64,000 nt of DNA from Mesorhabditis belari. Lineage: Eukaryota > Nematoda > Chromadorea > Rhabditida > Rhabditidae. The stretch spans positions 868,001 through 932,000 of the forward strand of contig CAUEEP010000743.1 in the NCBI GenBank assembly GCA_958450365.1, given 5' to 3'. The notes below the pieces were generated by a model, which worked only from the letters and a program-made list of their open reading frames with translations, was not told the DNA's origin and ran no database searches. The translations under genes were made by a program, and so were the position numbers. Shown here piece by piece: positions 10,308 through 23,300 of the stretch (its first letter is position 1; the number at the start of each line of letters is the position of its first letter).

Positions 10308-13300
10308 CTAAAAATCTTTTTAGCTAAACCCTCTTTCAACTTTATTACTGTTGGAATCGATTTCGTTTCGATCATTTTGTAGATTGGATGCAAGTCAGCC
10401 AACGTCAATGTTGTTAAACTAAAATACCTTTTTTTAAAAATGATTTTCCAAACGTTTTTCTTTACTAATCTTGATGAAAAACTCGTTGACGCATGAAAAT
10501 GAATCTATGAGAGTCTATGAGAGTCTTAAAGGCACCGAGAGCGGAATCACACCTCACCACCCTCGAGTTAAATCCTTAAAAAATGAACTCGTATCTGCAT
10601 CTCCTACCTGCACACAAACAGGAACAAAGCTCTCAATCGATCGCTTTCGAATTTTCGCATTTCTTCTCTAACAATCTAATTATAGAAATTCTTTTCATAA
10701 AGAAAACCCTTGATGAAATAGAGAACAAATTGAGGATAACATTTCTGAAAAAAAGACTCCACACAAGAAAGAGGAAATGAGACGGAAATGAGAGCTGGTC
10801 AAAAGCAAGTATGGGAAATCAGAAAGATTTCAGAAAGAGCTCAAGAAAGAAGTAAATGAGATAATTTGGGTAACACGTGGAACATAAAAATCGAGGCAAA
10901 AGATTCGTCATTTCGATGGGCTAAGCCCGATGGCCTGGTGCGGGTGTTTTTCCGGGGAAATTTCGGGTGCGGACTCCCGATAGCTCATAACACTCTCCCC
11001 TTCACGTTCCCTTTCAATATATCCCCCATTTTTCCACTCTTTTCTTTTCTCTTTACTACTCCTTACTACCTTTTTTTTATGAATTTCCTGATCGGCATCG
11101 CTTTACTTATTTTTAATCATCCTTATGATGAAGGGCAAATGTTTTTCTCTTAAACTCTAAGGTAAATCTTTTCGCTTCTTCTAAAATTATCTCGTAAATA
11201 AAAATATTTTCAAGCTCCTTCAAAGAAAAAAAATTAAATTAATTTGAGGAAAAGAAATGAAAGAAAACGAACTCGCTGTTGGAAATATTTGATGAAGGAA
11301 AAAAATAGAGCTAACAGCGGCATTCATTGGGTAGGAAATTGAGTTATGCAAGCAACAAAGCGATATGTCGTCGGCCTTTCTGTGGCCTCTCATCCGATCG
11401 AGCGCGTTTCGCCCACCGGAAGCCCCACCAACAGGAAGTGGCCCTTAAAGCCCCACCCCCTCTTCACAGAAATTTATACTAAAATCATTAGCTTGATCAA
11501 GAAAAGATGAAAATATTGAAATCAAAAAAAAGCTCGAATCTCAATTTGTCGACAATGTTTCGCTAAATTCAAGTAACACGATTCAAGGTAAAAGGCAAAC
11601 ACAATATGGCTATTCAAGTCTCAACAAATGGCAATCATAAAGCAATTACGTTCACAAGTTCCGAGAGTTTTCTCAAAAGTTAGACAAGGAAATTTAGAAT
11701 TTTAAAAGCTTATGAAGAGGAAATGAATTGTTTTCGAGACGGGGGTAGTACAGGGAGAAAAAAGGGGAAATGTCGGGTCGTACACGGGACGGGAAATCGG
11801 GGGTAAAAGAGGTGGAGGGCTCGAAGCGTTCTCGTCGAATAATTCATGTCCGAAGAGATGGCCCGCTCGAGGTCGGTATGCATTTGGAGAAGCAATGAGA
11901 TCCCTCTTTCATGTCACCCTTCCATTTGTCCACCGACCACCCACACATAAACCTGTACTAGAAATCGTTTTGAAGAAATTTCCATACTGCAAAGTATAGA
12001 AAACAAGATAGAAACTGTATACTACATACGTTTGCAGTATAGAAACTGCATACTGAATACATTTCTATACTGTAAACAGTATAGAAATACTGTTTGAACC
12101 TGAAAAAGACGAGAAAAAAGAAAAAGCTTGAGAATCGTCCACATTGAGCTGTTTCTTCTTTCCCCTCCCTTGTCCATATGTCTCGAATCACTTGACAAAT
12201 GACAAAAAAAGAAATGAATGTCCAATGACTTGAATGAGCTTTACTTTCATAAAACATGAGCGCAAGTTTCATAGATAAATTGAACAGAGAAATGAAATTG
12301 TTTTTTGTTTTTTTTTGCGAATTCGTATGTTCAAAAAAAAAGAAGTGAGCGAGAAGAAATTGGCTTCATGTCAAAATGGGAAGAAGGACTAAAAGAAAAG
12401 GAAAGGAAAACGGAGGAACGGCTGAAAAATTTGCTCTTCAGTCAAAAAAGACTCCTGGGGCCATTGAGGAGGTCGAAATTCTCTTAACTTTTAAAGTAAA
12501 AAGCTGAAGAATGGGCAAAACATGGCTGACAAGACTGTACCAAAGAAAGAAAATTTTCAACTTTACCAACTCTATTAGCATTTTGTAATCTTTTGAAACT
12601 CTAGGAAAGTCTACTAGGATTTTAGGAAAGATCTTGCAACCTTTAAAGTTCATCAAAACTTCTAGAATCTAGTAAAGCTGAAAGAAGATGAGTAGAATGA
12701 AAAGTCTTAAGACCTTAGACGAGCTCTTTTCCTTGGCCTTCTCATTTCCGCGAGCATTTTCAAAAAGAAAAAAAACTAATTGCGTTTGCAAAGTTTCGTG
12801 AAATGTAAAAGAAATTCATAGAGGCTATCGCACCTTTTTCTTTCATCAATTCACAAATAGAAATGAAGGGAATTTTAATTTGAAATCACCCGGCACGCGC
12901 CACTAACTCTTCTCACTCACTCAGCTCTTTCTCGATTATCTCTTCAAAGAATCACGTCACATTTTTTTGGAGAGATGCCTATTATCTGAAGAAAAATAAA
13001 GAGACATTTCCCCAGAGGGCAATCAATGTTTTCTCTCTCTCTTGGGCAGAAGTCCCATTGATGCAAACAAAAAGGTACATCAAAATTGGACAGAAATTAC
13101 AGGGTGCTGCAGTGTTGTGCTTAATGGATTTTCTTTTGGCTTTTGGCTTTCTAAGATAATGCATTAACTTAAGCTGAAAAACAGCAATTAATCATAAAAT
13201 CTAAGCGTAATAGAAGAATAGAAGAAGTGTCAAATTTTTAACGACTTTGACAACCCTAGCCAAGCAATACAAGAAATGCTGCTAAAAAAAAAAGTTAAAG

Positions 13301-13384
13301 TCGTGTTTGGGTTTTCTAAAAGTCGTCTTTTCCATCTTTTTCTGCATAAATACTTTTTTTTAGAGTTAATTACTATAAAAGTAT
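10308..13384. other. probable 5' region of the channel gene; no supported exon
   Basis: The missing signal-peptide exon of the minus-strand channel should lie here, but no candidate met splice-phase and motif checks. There is a GC-richer patch at 10915-10990 and another at 11365-11460 (with CCCACCGGAAGCCCCACC), which could be promoter sequence. Short clustered repeats of ATAGAAACTG occur at about 12000-12090. Confidence 0.35.
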
Positions 13385-14830
13385 GTAATAATTTGTGTCT
13401 CATTTTAATGTACATATAGTATTGCACTCTACAAAAGTATATGCTTACGTACATATTGCACATATTGCACTCTACAAAAGTATGCTTTTCTTATAAAACC
13501 AAAAGAGTTAACAGTTTTTTATATATTTAAAATTTAAAATCTACGACTATTTTTCCATTAGATTCACTAAATAATTTGTGCAAGAATTTAAAAATTCAAT
13601 TGTTTCATATAAGCTCCTTTTTGAGCTCCATTATTGCAAACGCGAGGTTATTTTGACTAACAAAAATGGGCACATCTTTGACAATTTTTATTTTTTCGGC
13701 AGCAATCACGTTTAAAGTCTTATATCTCGATCTTGTAGCTCTGTCAATTTTAAATTAGTTTTTAATGTCATATATACACGTGTCTAATTGTAGTTGTGTT
13801 TGTATATCAATTATCTTTCTTCGTCTACGCTGTTCAATCTGTTTGCATTGTCACTTTTCCTTGTCGGATAAAGTATATATGTCGTAGCCGCTAACGAAAT
13901 TCAGCCGCTAACGAATGATTCGTTAACGGCTAGCCGCTAACGAATCATTCGTAAACGGCTAGCGAAAAATTTCATTCGTTAGCGGCTAGCCGTTAACGAA
14001 TCATTCGTTAGCGGCTACGACATATATATATGAAACGAATGAAATTTTAAAGTTTTACAAAAACTCATGAATCTAGTGAAAAAAAAAATGTAGATTTTAA
14101 ATATCTAAACGAAAAAATTGTCAACTTTTTTGATTTTTGAGAAAATTCTCCTTTTCTAAAGCGCAAAACTATACGTGCCGTATCGTGTAAACAAATGAAA
14201 ACAAGAGAAAATATAGAAATCAAGTGGTAAACTTTGCTAAACGTTTCGCTTCGTGGGGAAACTTTTTATTTTATACAATACCCGATCACAGAAAATAAAG
14301 AAATAAATTATTATTCTAAACTCCATTATTACAAACGCTTAAAGACTTATATGAAACAATTGCCACATGGCACATGGCCGACCGGTTAGGAGTCTTGTCT
14401 CTTAAGCGGAAGGTCGAGGGTTCAATCACTCTGGCAAGATAAAAATGTTTCTTTTTCCCACCAAGTGGGTTTTTTCTTTCACAACATTTGGGTAATAGGG
14501 GTGAGAACGGCCGCAGTGCCATAAAATTGTGTGTTTAACCTTTATGTCTTATTATGTACCCTTTGTTTGTATCACATTATTGGTTTTCAATAAATGTATT
14601 TTTAAAAAAAAAAAATTGAATTTTTAAATTCTTGCACAAATTATTTAGCGAATTTAATAGAAAAATAGTCGTAGATTTTAAATTTTAAATATATGTTGTA
14701 TAAACTGTTAACTCTTGGTTTTTAACAAAAGCATACTTTTGTAGAGTGCAATATGTGCAATATGTACGTAAGCATACTTTTGTAGAGTGCAATACTATAT
14801 GTACATTAAAAAGAGACACAAATTATTACA
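13385..14830. mobile_element. large foldback element with palindromic core
   Basis: The left arm from 13385 (AATAATTTGTGTCTC..) reappears inverted at the right end (GAGACACAAATTATTAC). The arms are about 200 bp and include paired copies of the CTCTACAAAAGTAT motif. The core at 13880-14020 is built from alternating direct and inverted copies of GCCGCTAACGAATGATTCG-type units. A SINE has inserted directly against the right arm. No transposase frame. Confidence 0.75.
14372..14614 (+). mobile_element. tRNA-derived SINE, copy 1
   Basis: The head contains A box TGGCCGACCGG (14375-14385) and B box GGTTCAATCAC (14419-14429). It is followed by an unrelated body of about 130 bp, a tail TTCAATAAATGTATTTTTA and an A-run. 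Head, tail sequence and A-rich end are shared with 35470-35660, so the two are copies of one retroposed family. The A-run touches the right arm of the surrounding foldback element, which makes this a nested insertion. Confidence 0.78.
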
Positions 14831-15031
14831 TTCGATGTTTCATCGATAAAAACGGGTGATTAGAGGGGTTCCCCTTGTATAGTGGACATGTAGAAACGGT
14901 GTTAAAATAGAAATCAACTTTTGATGTCATTTTATGGGTTCAGTTTCAGTTCAGTTAGTCTTTATAACAATTACAAGGAGTTAGTGTTAGACCTGATCGT
15001 TTTATGGGTTGGATTTGGGAATCTAAAAAAT

Positions 15032-15134
15032 GGGCGGAGCCAGGATTCGAAGCCGCGGACCTTACCTCGCTCGCTCGCTGACCGGACGAAGGCTCTACCA
15101 ATGAGCTTACCGGACGAACGCTCTACCAATGACA
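15032..15134 (-). repeat. tRNA-like element with internal duplication
   Basis: The minus strand shows a B-box match (CTTCGAATCC). The D-arm/anticodon-arm block ATTGGTAGAGC.TTCGTCCGGT is present twice (plus-strand copies 15080-15106 and 15109-15134). The 3' side of the anticodon stem is extended as a GCGA tetranucleotide array. The loop CCGGTCA places GGT in the anticodon position, as in the elements at 35811 and 56226. Confidence 0.6.
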
Positions 15135-16837
15135 CATCCCATTACCGCCAGGATAGAGTCTTATCTCTTACTAGAATACTAGAAGATCAACATAAAAAGA
15201 AAGCTCTAGTATTTAATTCTTTAATGAAAGGCCCACTTCGAGTTCACAAACACTTCCAAAAAACACCTCCACCTCCAAAGTTTAAAGATTTAAATCTGGA
15301 CGAATTCTATGGTCTATCTTCACTTTTTTTTTCTTTTAATAGAATTGGGTGCGAGTGTCTTTCAATGGGGGAAAGGCTTTAATCAAATTTATTAAAGGGA
15401 AATGGTCAGAGAAAGGATCGGCTTGTTTGTTTCAACTCTAAACCAAACTTCATTTCTACCCCAAGATCTACGTGTTGAATGTTCTCTTCAGAACTCTAAT
15501 TAATGACCTCCAGACTTTTTTTTCTCTTTTCAATCAACGACAACAATCAAGGGAAATCTCTGGGGATTACTTTTAGAAATCGAAAATTCAGAAAACAGCA
15601 AATTTCAGATAAAATCAGCTTTTATTTTAAAAAAAAAAGGGAAAAAAAGCAAATTTGTTTCCCACTACCGCAAAAATACAATTTTAATGAGCTTTTCAAG
15701 GGACTATTTGCGCAAAGCACATTATAAAGAAATGCTGTCGCAAAAAATGGCGATTGACTTGAATTTTTTTTGATAAGACTTTAAAAATATAAAAAACTTT
15801 GTTTCATTTAGAGTGTTTTTCTTTGAAAATGTTAAACTTTATAGAGGTCTTCTCAAAGAAAAGCAAAAGTAAGTTAGCAAAAGTAAGAAAAGCAAAAGTA
15901 AATCCCTTCACTCACTTTGAAAAAAAGCATTCCCTTTTTACGGCTTTTGATTAATCGCTAGAAATATTCTATTGAAAAAATAAAAAAGATAATGATTGAA
16001 ATAGCAAAATCTTGAAAGATTTTTGTTAAAAACATCTAGAGAGTTCCGGGAAAAAGATGAGATTTCACGAATCTCATCTCATCTCTCAAGTATGCTGAAA
16101 ACAAAACGGAAAAAAAATTTCTGAAAACAACATCAAAAAAATTTTTCTAATCATCTCAAAAATCAAGCAAAAAAAGTCGCTAGGGTGAAGCTGGGAGAAG
16201 GGTGCAATCAGGTATTTGACTCAACTCAAAAGAAGCAAAGGACAATCAGTGATTGTGTAATCAAGCATTTCTCTGTTTTTTTTTTACTTATTGACAATGA
16301 CGACACGAAGATCCAACTTTTATAGTGTATTTGCAGATTTGCAGAAAAAGAAATGAACGAGCAAAAAACAAAAGAAAGATCTTGAAGATCATAGAGATTA
16401 GTTACAGTAATTCCCGAAAGTGTCAAGCCAAAGAGCGACTTTGAATAGTTCAATTCATAAACAAGACGTGCATTTACTGAATCGTATTAACAATTCCTTT
16501 AATTATAAGTATTTTTGAGAAAGGGAAGAATCAGATACACAAAACTGCTTGAAGATCTCACAAGAAAGAAAGAAATTGCCTTCAGATGAGATTGGGTTTC
16601 TTTTTTACGGAAAAACGAAAACGAATTGAACGTACGACAAATGGGGTTTACTCGATAGAAATGAGAAAAAAAGTGGCTGAAGATGAAACGTTTTCTTCGA
16701 AATTTAAATCAATCAAGGAAAATTTAAATCAAGAAAAGAAATTTAGAACAATTCGAGAAGAGAGCGGAGAGCGGAGAGCGGAGAATAAATGCGCTAGGAA
16801 AGATTTGTCTACATTTTTATATCACAGATCAAAAAAT
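15135..16837. other. no supported gene
   Basis: An open plus-strand stretch at about 15125-15380 would read a Lys/Pro-rich peptide, but it starts inside a tRNA-like repeat and has no convincing splice partners. The rest is AT-rich with purine runs. Confidence 0.4.
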
Positions 16838-17149
16838 GACTCGAACCAGGACTCGAACCAGGACTCGAACCAGGACTCGAACCAGGACTCGAACCAGGAC
16901 TCGAACCAGGACTCGAACCAGGACTCGAACCAGGACTCGAACCAGGACTCGAACCAGGACTCGAACCAGGACTCGAACCAGGACTCGAACCAGGACTCGA
17001 ACCAGGACTCGAACCAGGACTCGAACCAGGACTCGAACCAGGACTCGAACCAGGACTCGAACCAGGACTCGAACCAGGACTCGAACCAGGACTCGAACCA
17101 GGACTCGAACCAGGACTCGAACCAGGACTCGAACCAGGACTCGAACCAG
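16838..17149 (-). repeat. tandem array of 26 perfect pol III B boxes
   Basis: Twenty-six uninterrupted, identical copies of a 12-mer occupy this stretch (plus-strand unit GACTCGAACCAG). On the minus strand each unit reads TGGTTCGAGTCC, which contains an exact match to the B-box consensus GGTTCGANTCC bound by TFIIIC. A 27th copy (from 17150) diverges and merges into the tRNA-like element at 17150-17245, in which the array clearly arose. The array is open in several frames (Asp-Ser-Asn-Gln, Arg-Thr and Ser-Pro-Gly-Ser repeats), but these are by-products of the 12-bp period. Confidence 0.97.
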
Positions 17150-17245
17150 GACTCGAAACCGTGACCTTTCGTCTACCAGGCAACGGTGCTAACCATTACA
17201 TCACCGACCACTCGATCTCCCCTTACTTCCGAGAGAGTTAACTTC
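17150..17245 (-). repeat. tRNA-like element from which the B-box array expanded
   Basis: The minus strand reads a leader AGTTAACTCTCTC, then GGTCGGTGATGTAATGG and TTAGCACCGTTGCCTGGTAG, then GGTCACGGTTTCGAGTCC. The order leader / A-box-like / CTGGTA loop / B box matches the element at 35759-35920, including the GTTAACTCTCTC leader. The 3' acceptor half has been replaced by the tandem array. Confidence 0.7.
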
Positions 17246-17990
17246 AGACCTTTTAGCACAAGTTTAACTGCATGTAAAGGAAGATTTTTTAGAAAAAAAG
17301 TGCTTAAAACAAAGAATAGATTCTCGATATTTTGAGACTTTGTCAAAGTTTATTCTTGCGGAAACTTGGAAGACATTTTTTTGAAATTCGATCCTTATTA
17401 TCGAGGATATTCGTGAAATCGGATCCCTTTAGAGTGCTCTCATACGGCTAAAAACGGGTTTAAAAATTTCCGGAACCTTTCACGTAATTAGCAAGGTATT
17501 CTTTAAAGGTTTAGTTTGCAGAAAAATTTCAAAAGATATCTAGATAGAAAAGATTTTTCATTTTCACGAGAATTCGATATTCAACCAGACGCTTTTTGTT
17601 CAATTTCTGTACGATCGTTCATTCAATTTTTGTACAATCGTTCATTCAATTTTTGTAAAATCGTTCATTCAATTTCTTAAGTTCTAAAACTATCTTCTTA
17701 AGATTTTTCTTGAAAAGTTGTCAAATTTGATTTTCGAGGTTAAAAGTGTGCGCTTTTCTTTGAAGAATCTTAAAGATGAGATCTATTCAAAGGTATTCAA
17801 CGGTAAGGAAATCAGCCTTTTCAACAACATTTTGAAGCAAAAAAAGACCCGAAGTCTTTCTCTGCTCAAAAGCTGTTCCCACTTTTGTGAATTCATTGAA
17901 ACTTTCTGAATTTTTTATTCCTTTTCTCAAAGATCAGCTTTAGTAGGCCTTGATTTTATTGAGGTTTTTGAAATCCGAACAGCTTAAACG
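17246..17990. other. no supported gene
   Basis: AT-rich spacer. The phrase TCGTTCATTCAATTTTTGTA recurs three times at 17610-17670. I see nothing else of note. Confidence 0.4.
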
Positions 17991-18432
17991 GGATGTAGCG
18001 CCAGCGTCGAATAGAACAGCGCCGAATAGAACGTTCAAAACAGTGTCGTCAAATTTCTCATAATCCAAAAAACCAAGGTGTTTCAAGTTTCATACCAAAA
18101 AATTCCTTGCTTTCTTGGCTACATCATGGATGAAACAGTTTTTAAAAAAAAGTTAATATTTAAGGGATAAAATTAGCGTTCAAATTGTGCGTCTAGTTGA
18201 TTAACTGAATATCTTTAGAGGCCCATTTTGAGCGCTAATTTTAATCCTTAAATTTTAGCTTTTTTAAAAAACTTTTTACCCATTATGTAGCCAAGAATGC
18301 ATGCAATTTTTTGATATAAGACTTGAACCGGATTGGTTTTTTGAATTCTGAGAAATTTGACAACGTTGTTTTGACCGTTCTACTCAGCGATTTTGACCGT
18401 TCTACCGTTCTACTCGGTTTTAACTACATCCC
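17991..18432. mobile_element. foldback element
   Basis: The ends are GGGATGTAG and CTACATCCC. Internal arms also pair (AATAGAACG..CAAATTTCTCA against TGAGAAATTTG..CGTTCTACT). No coding capacity. Superfamily not assigned because no clear target duplication was seen. Confidence 0.65.
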
Positions 18433-20312
18433 ACTTAAGCCAGTGTGTAGTTTCTTCTATTCAAATATTCAGTCTTGTTGGCTGAATATTTTCACTCAAG
18501 CTTACTATAGCAAGAGCTTTAAAAAGCCTTCAACTACTTGAAACTTGAAATTCTTTAATTTTCATATGTTTTTCTCTAAATTGTTTGGCATTGTCATATG
18601 TTTTAGAAAAGAATGTTGACGAAAATTCATCAGAAATTGTCTGCGAGTTCTTCTTTCGATGGCGGCAAAAGCCGAAGAAGAAAACGGGAGAAGAGTCAAT
18701 GTTTATTTCGAATGCAAAAAAAAAGTGCTCTTCTCGTCGATTCTTTGTCGAATTTTAACCGCATAATAATACAAACGAAAGTTTCTCTCTAATTTGACAA
18801 GTTGTTGCTTTTTCTTGTTGTTCGAAAAAAAGATCGATTCCAGTATCTAACAAGGCCAATTTATCGACTCTAAAACATTGACTTCCGTTTCGGAACACCA
18901 TAAAAATCCTTAATTTCCTGAAAATTTCCAAAAATTTGGGAAAATCTCTTTTATTTTTCTTGAATAGATTTTTGAGTAAAGATTTGTTTCAAATTCTGAT
19001 TCCCAAAGGCTTTTTCATTAGATTTCTTTTCTTCTTTTCCGCTAAATTCCTCATTTTACAAGGTTTTTATTTCAAGATTGTTAAAAATGGTGAAATTTTA
19101 ACGTACTCAGTTCAAGCTTGAACACCAGATTTGAGCAAATTCTGATTCTCAAAGGATTTTCATCAAAAGACTTTCTTTTCCGCTAAATTCCTCATTTTAC
19201 AAGGTTTTTTTATTTAAAGATTGTTAAAAATGATGAAATTTTAACGTACTCAGTTCAAGCTTGAACACCAGATTTACTCAAATTCTGATTCTCAAAGGAT
19301 TTTATTGTCATTGTCATTTTATTGTCATTGTCATTGTCATTTTATTGTCATTGTCATTGTCATTTTATTATCTCATAAAAAGTTATTCTCAAATTTAATC
19401 ATTGAATCGTAAAATAGTTTCTGAAGCTGTTTCCATATTATTTTCATTCTCGTTCAACTTTACCGTGGCTTTCTGTTACTTTCTAGAGTCAAACTTCAGT
19501 GAGTAGAAGATATGAAGTGTGTGTTGAGATCTTTTCTCAACCACCTCACCAACAGCCTAATGAGATGAGGTGCAGAAAGGTGGAAGAGTTGGAAGAGTTG
19601 GAAGAGCTAAGAGTCTTCTCGTTGTTCGGCGATTGTTCTTCTTCAACTTCATCGAAAAGTCCTTCTCGCACTCGCACTCGCTCCAGCCCTTTTTCGTCTC
19701 TTTCTTCCACATTTTCCCTCTCTTTTTTTCTCTTTCCCTAAAATGGGACTCGAGTTGAGGCTGAAAGTTTCATGAGCTCTGTGCTCATCCTTTCTCTTTT
19801 CATCCTGATTTTCTGTCTTCTCCTTTCCTGCTTTTCGTTTTTCTCTTTTCAAACAATTAGAAGCTTTTCAATTGGTCTAGATTTCCAAAATTTTAAAGTT
19901 TTAAAGTTTTAAACTTTTAAACTTTTAAACTTTTAAACTTTCAAACTCTTTTCAAACAGTCTAAATCTAAAGTTTCGTATTTCCAATGTTTACCATCAAA
20001 AAAAGAAATTGAATTATTCCGAATTTCGGGCAAGATACCAGCAAAAACTTTTTTGTTATATTGAAATGATTCAAGGAAAAAGGCTGGTTCAAAAAGGTTT
20101 ACGTTGTCGATCTCAAAAATGCAATTTGCCTTCTTGGGCGAGACTTTCGGGTTGCCTTTCATCTCCTCGACTCCCACTCCACTCACTTCTCTTTTCCCTT
20201 CTCTCTATCTCAATATTTCCATTACTCCATATTTCTTGGATAAATTGGAGAAAAACTTTCATTTTCAATTGACTATCCTATCTTCAAACAGTAATAATTA
20301 ATTTGTTTTCAG
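18433..20312. repeat. spacer with dispersed repeat B (copy 1) and local repeats
   Basis: Positions 18733-18900 match 21094-21258 at high identity (shared ATAATACAAACGAAAGTTTC and TCGATTCCAGTATCTAAC). A local duplication covers about 18990-19130 and 19135-19290 (TTTAACGTACTCAGTTCAAG). A TTGTCATTTTA/TTGTCATTGTCA array lies at 19310-19370. No supported gene on either strand. Confidence 0.6.
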
Positions 20313-23300
20313 ATGAACTATAGCTATCAGAAAATCCCGGCTAATGCCTCACCATTGACCCCACTACGGGTAAGGATTCGTCTACTTTTGTTGTTGAACT
20401 GTTGAACTATTGTTGAAAAATTAAAATTAAAACTAAAATAGGTATCTTTAAAGTAAAAAATTGAAAAACTATTCCAGATACGCGGAAGTATCATATCAAA
20501 TGGATCATCATTTCAATCATCTCGTCAAGGATCTCAACGATACACTCATGATTCAAAATTTCGAAATTCTAAGCGAAAAAAGGTAGGGTTTTTTTTCAAA
20601 AAGAAAACCTTAAATCTCTTTTCTCGTAGAGTCCAAAAATCCGAATGCTTTTCTGGATTGTTAACCAATTTGCCTCAATTTTTGCCTTGTCAATTCGTTT
20701 TCTGAACTCGAATCCCATTGGGAATCCAAACGACATTTATTGACCCAAATTCGAAACAAAATTTCATCAATCCTTAAGCTCATTTTTGCAAAATTGATTT
20801 TTTTCAAATCTATGAGAGAGGGCATAATTCAGAACACAAAAACATTAAAGCAAACGAGGAACTCTTTCGTTTTTCATGTGTGTGTTTGTGATGAGGGAGA
20901 TGATTGAGAGAATCTTAATTGTTCAAAATTGCTTTCTTTTTCAAATCTAGAGAGAGGGTATAATTCAAAACACAAAAACATTAAAGCAAACGGGGAACTC
21001 TTTCGTTTTTCGTGTGTGAGGGATTGTGATGAGGGAGATGATTGAGAGAAAGCCATTGAATGATTTTTTAAAAACTCTCTTTCGTTTGCTCCTCTTGTCG
21101 ATTCTTTATCGAATTTTAATCGCATAATAATACAAACGAAAGTTTCTCTCTCATTTCACAAGTTGTTGCTTTTTCTTGTTGTTCGAAAAAAATCGATTCC
21201 AGTATCTAACGAGGCTAATTTATCAACTCTAAAACATTGACTTCCGTTTTGGAACACTACTCCTTAATTTTTCAAAATTGATTTTTTTCAAATCTATGAG
21301 AGAGGGTATAATTCAGAACACAAAAACATTAAAGCAAATGGGGAAATTCTTTCGTTTTTCGTGTGTGAGGGATTGCAATGAGGGAGATGATTGAGAGAAA
21401 GCCATTGAATGATTTTTTTTAAAAGAGAGAAAAAGGCGAAACCCCAATTATATGAAAGTGCCTTTGATGAGGTGGGGAGAGCCGAAAATTGGTGAAATTG
21501 GAAACTCTCAAAAAAAATGGACGACCAGAGAGAGGGACGCCGATTGCAATTCGATTCACTCCGCGCCACACAGAGTTTTCCCTGTTCTTCAGAATGCACT
21601 CCTTAAATCGAGAATGAATCTTTTGACATTATGCGGATCAGAAAGCATTCAAATAAAAAAAATACAATGTATCTATACATTGTGAAAGAAGAAAAAGGAA
21701 AAGTTAAGACATCGAAATGTTTGAGAAGCATCGAATTGTGAATCATTTGCGTTTCCCAAAAACCAGTTTCTCTATTGAAGAGTGAGTCGATGAAAGTTTT
21801 TATTTGTAAATTTTCAAAATCTAAATTTAAATCTTTTATAAATTGTGTAAATTTCAACTTTCACACATCTTTGTAAACTCAAAGATCCAAGCTTATTGGA
21901 TGAGAGCTGTATTGGACGAGAGCTGTATTGGATGTAAATTTCATCTTTCACACATCTCTGTAAACTCAAAGGTCCAAGCTTATTGGATGAGAGCTCGAAA
22001 ATTCGTTAATTTTTTTTTTCAGAACCTCAAATTTGAGAGATGGGATTACAACAATGGAAGGAGTGAATGTTTTCTGTTTTTTTTAATTTTAAAGGGCTTA
22101 AATTTGGAATTAGTTATAAGAGAAGAGTTCGGAATTGAATTTTCACTTGTTTCTTTGAATCTTTCTTCAGTTCGATGTTTCGTGTCGAGGAGTTTCTTTG
22201 AGTGAAGTATCTTTCAGAAGTGGAAACTTTTTCTCTTTTTTTTCCAATCACTAGAATTTAGTTATAAGTTCACTTATTTTATCTAGAGTAGAGTATTATT
22301 TGTTTCAAAACTTCAAGATATTCATTGTTGTTAATATCTTTAGATTTTACCTTTGATGAGCACGTTATAGAAAGTCATTACTTGAGAGGAATACACTTTA
22401 ATCTAGTGGCTTTTTGTCATCTTGATTCAGAAAAGAAAACATTTTCTTGAGCTGGCTTATGCTTTTGTTTAGAGAATTTTTCTTCAATAACTTTAATAGT
22501 TTACGATTTAAAAAGTGAAAATTTAGTAAAGATGATAAAATTTGAATAATTCCCTTTTCGTTTTCTCTCATTTTTTGTGGAATCTTGTTTTAGCGGCGTG
22601 GGGATTCTTTAGTAAAGATTTATTTTATTTTAAAATTTAGTAAAAATGATAAAAGTGAAGAATTCCCGTTTCGCTTTCTCTCATTTTTGTGGAATCTTGT
22701 TTTGGCGGCGTGTCGATTCTTTAGTAAAGATTTATTTTTATTTTATTTTATTTTATGTTAAAATTTAGTAAAGATAATAAAATTCGAACAATTCCCGTTT
22801 CGCTTTCTCTCATTTTTTGTGGAATCTTGTTTTGGCGGCGTGTCGATTCATTCGCACCCTCCGCTACACAAAACACCCAAATTTGGCCTAGCGAATATTG
22901 CGAAAAAGCGATCATTTTTTTGGCCAAAAGAGTCCATTCAAATTTTCCAATAAATCCATTTTCAGTTCCCGAATCGAATCACGTTTTTCCCTTATGATAA
23001 CGAGAGTTATCGATCAGGTGGAAATTTCGTTTCAGCTGAAAAATGCTCCTTTTCCTATTTGTACAGGTGTTTCGACTATTCAAAAAAAACACTTTTGCAC
23101 ATTTCATATTAATTTGAGCTTTTATCGACTTTCTCTTTTGTGTTATTTGGTATTAAAATTGAATTACAATTGAATTACAATTGAATTACAATTCTATTGA
23201 ATTACAATTCTATTACAATTGAATTACAATTCCATTACAATTCCATTACAATTCCATTACAATTCAATTACAATTCAATTTACTACAATTCTCTAAAGAT

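Noticed and set aside
10395..10560. Missing 5' exon of the channel gene (minus-strand frame reading NEFFIKI)
   Set aside because: It looks attractive, but the available donor gives the wrong phase for the next exon and no signal peptide is attached.
14921..15382. 153-codon plus-strand frame
   Set aside because: Its first half is antisense to a tRNA-like repeat. The second half is short, Lys-rich and unsupported by splice structure.
16838..17149. Possible CRISPR-like array
   Set aside because: There are no spacers. The 12-mers are contiguous and the genome is eukaryotic.
16586..17192. Long open frames encoding Asp-Ser-Asn-Gln, Arg-Thr or Ser-Pro-Gly-Ser repeats
   Set aside because: They arise from the 12-bp period of the B-box array. 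Several frames on both strands are open at once, and no splice-compatible exon extends them.
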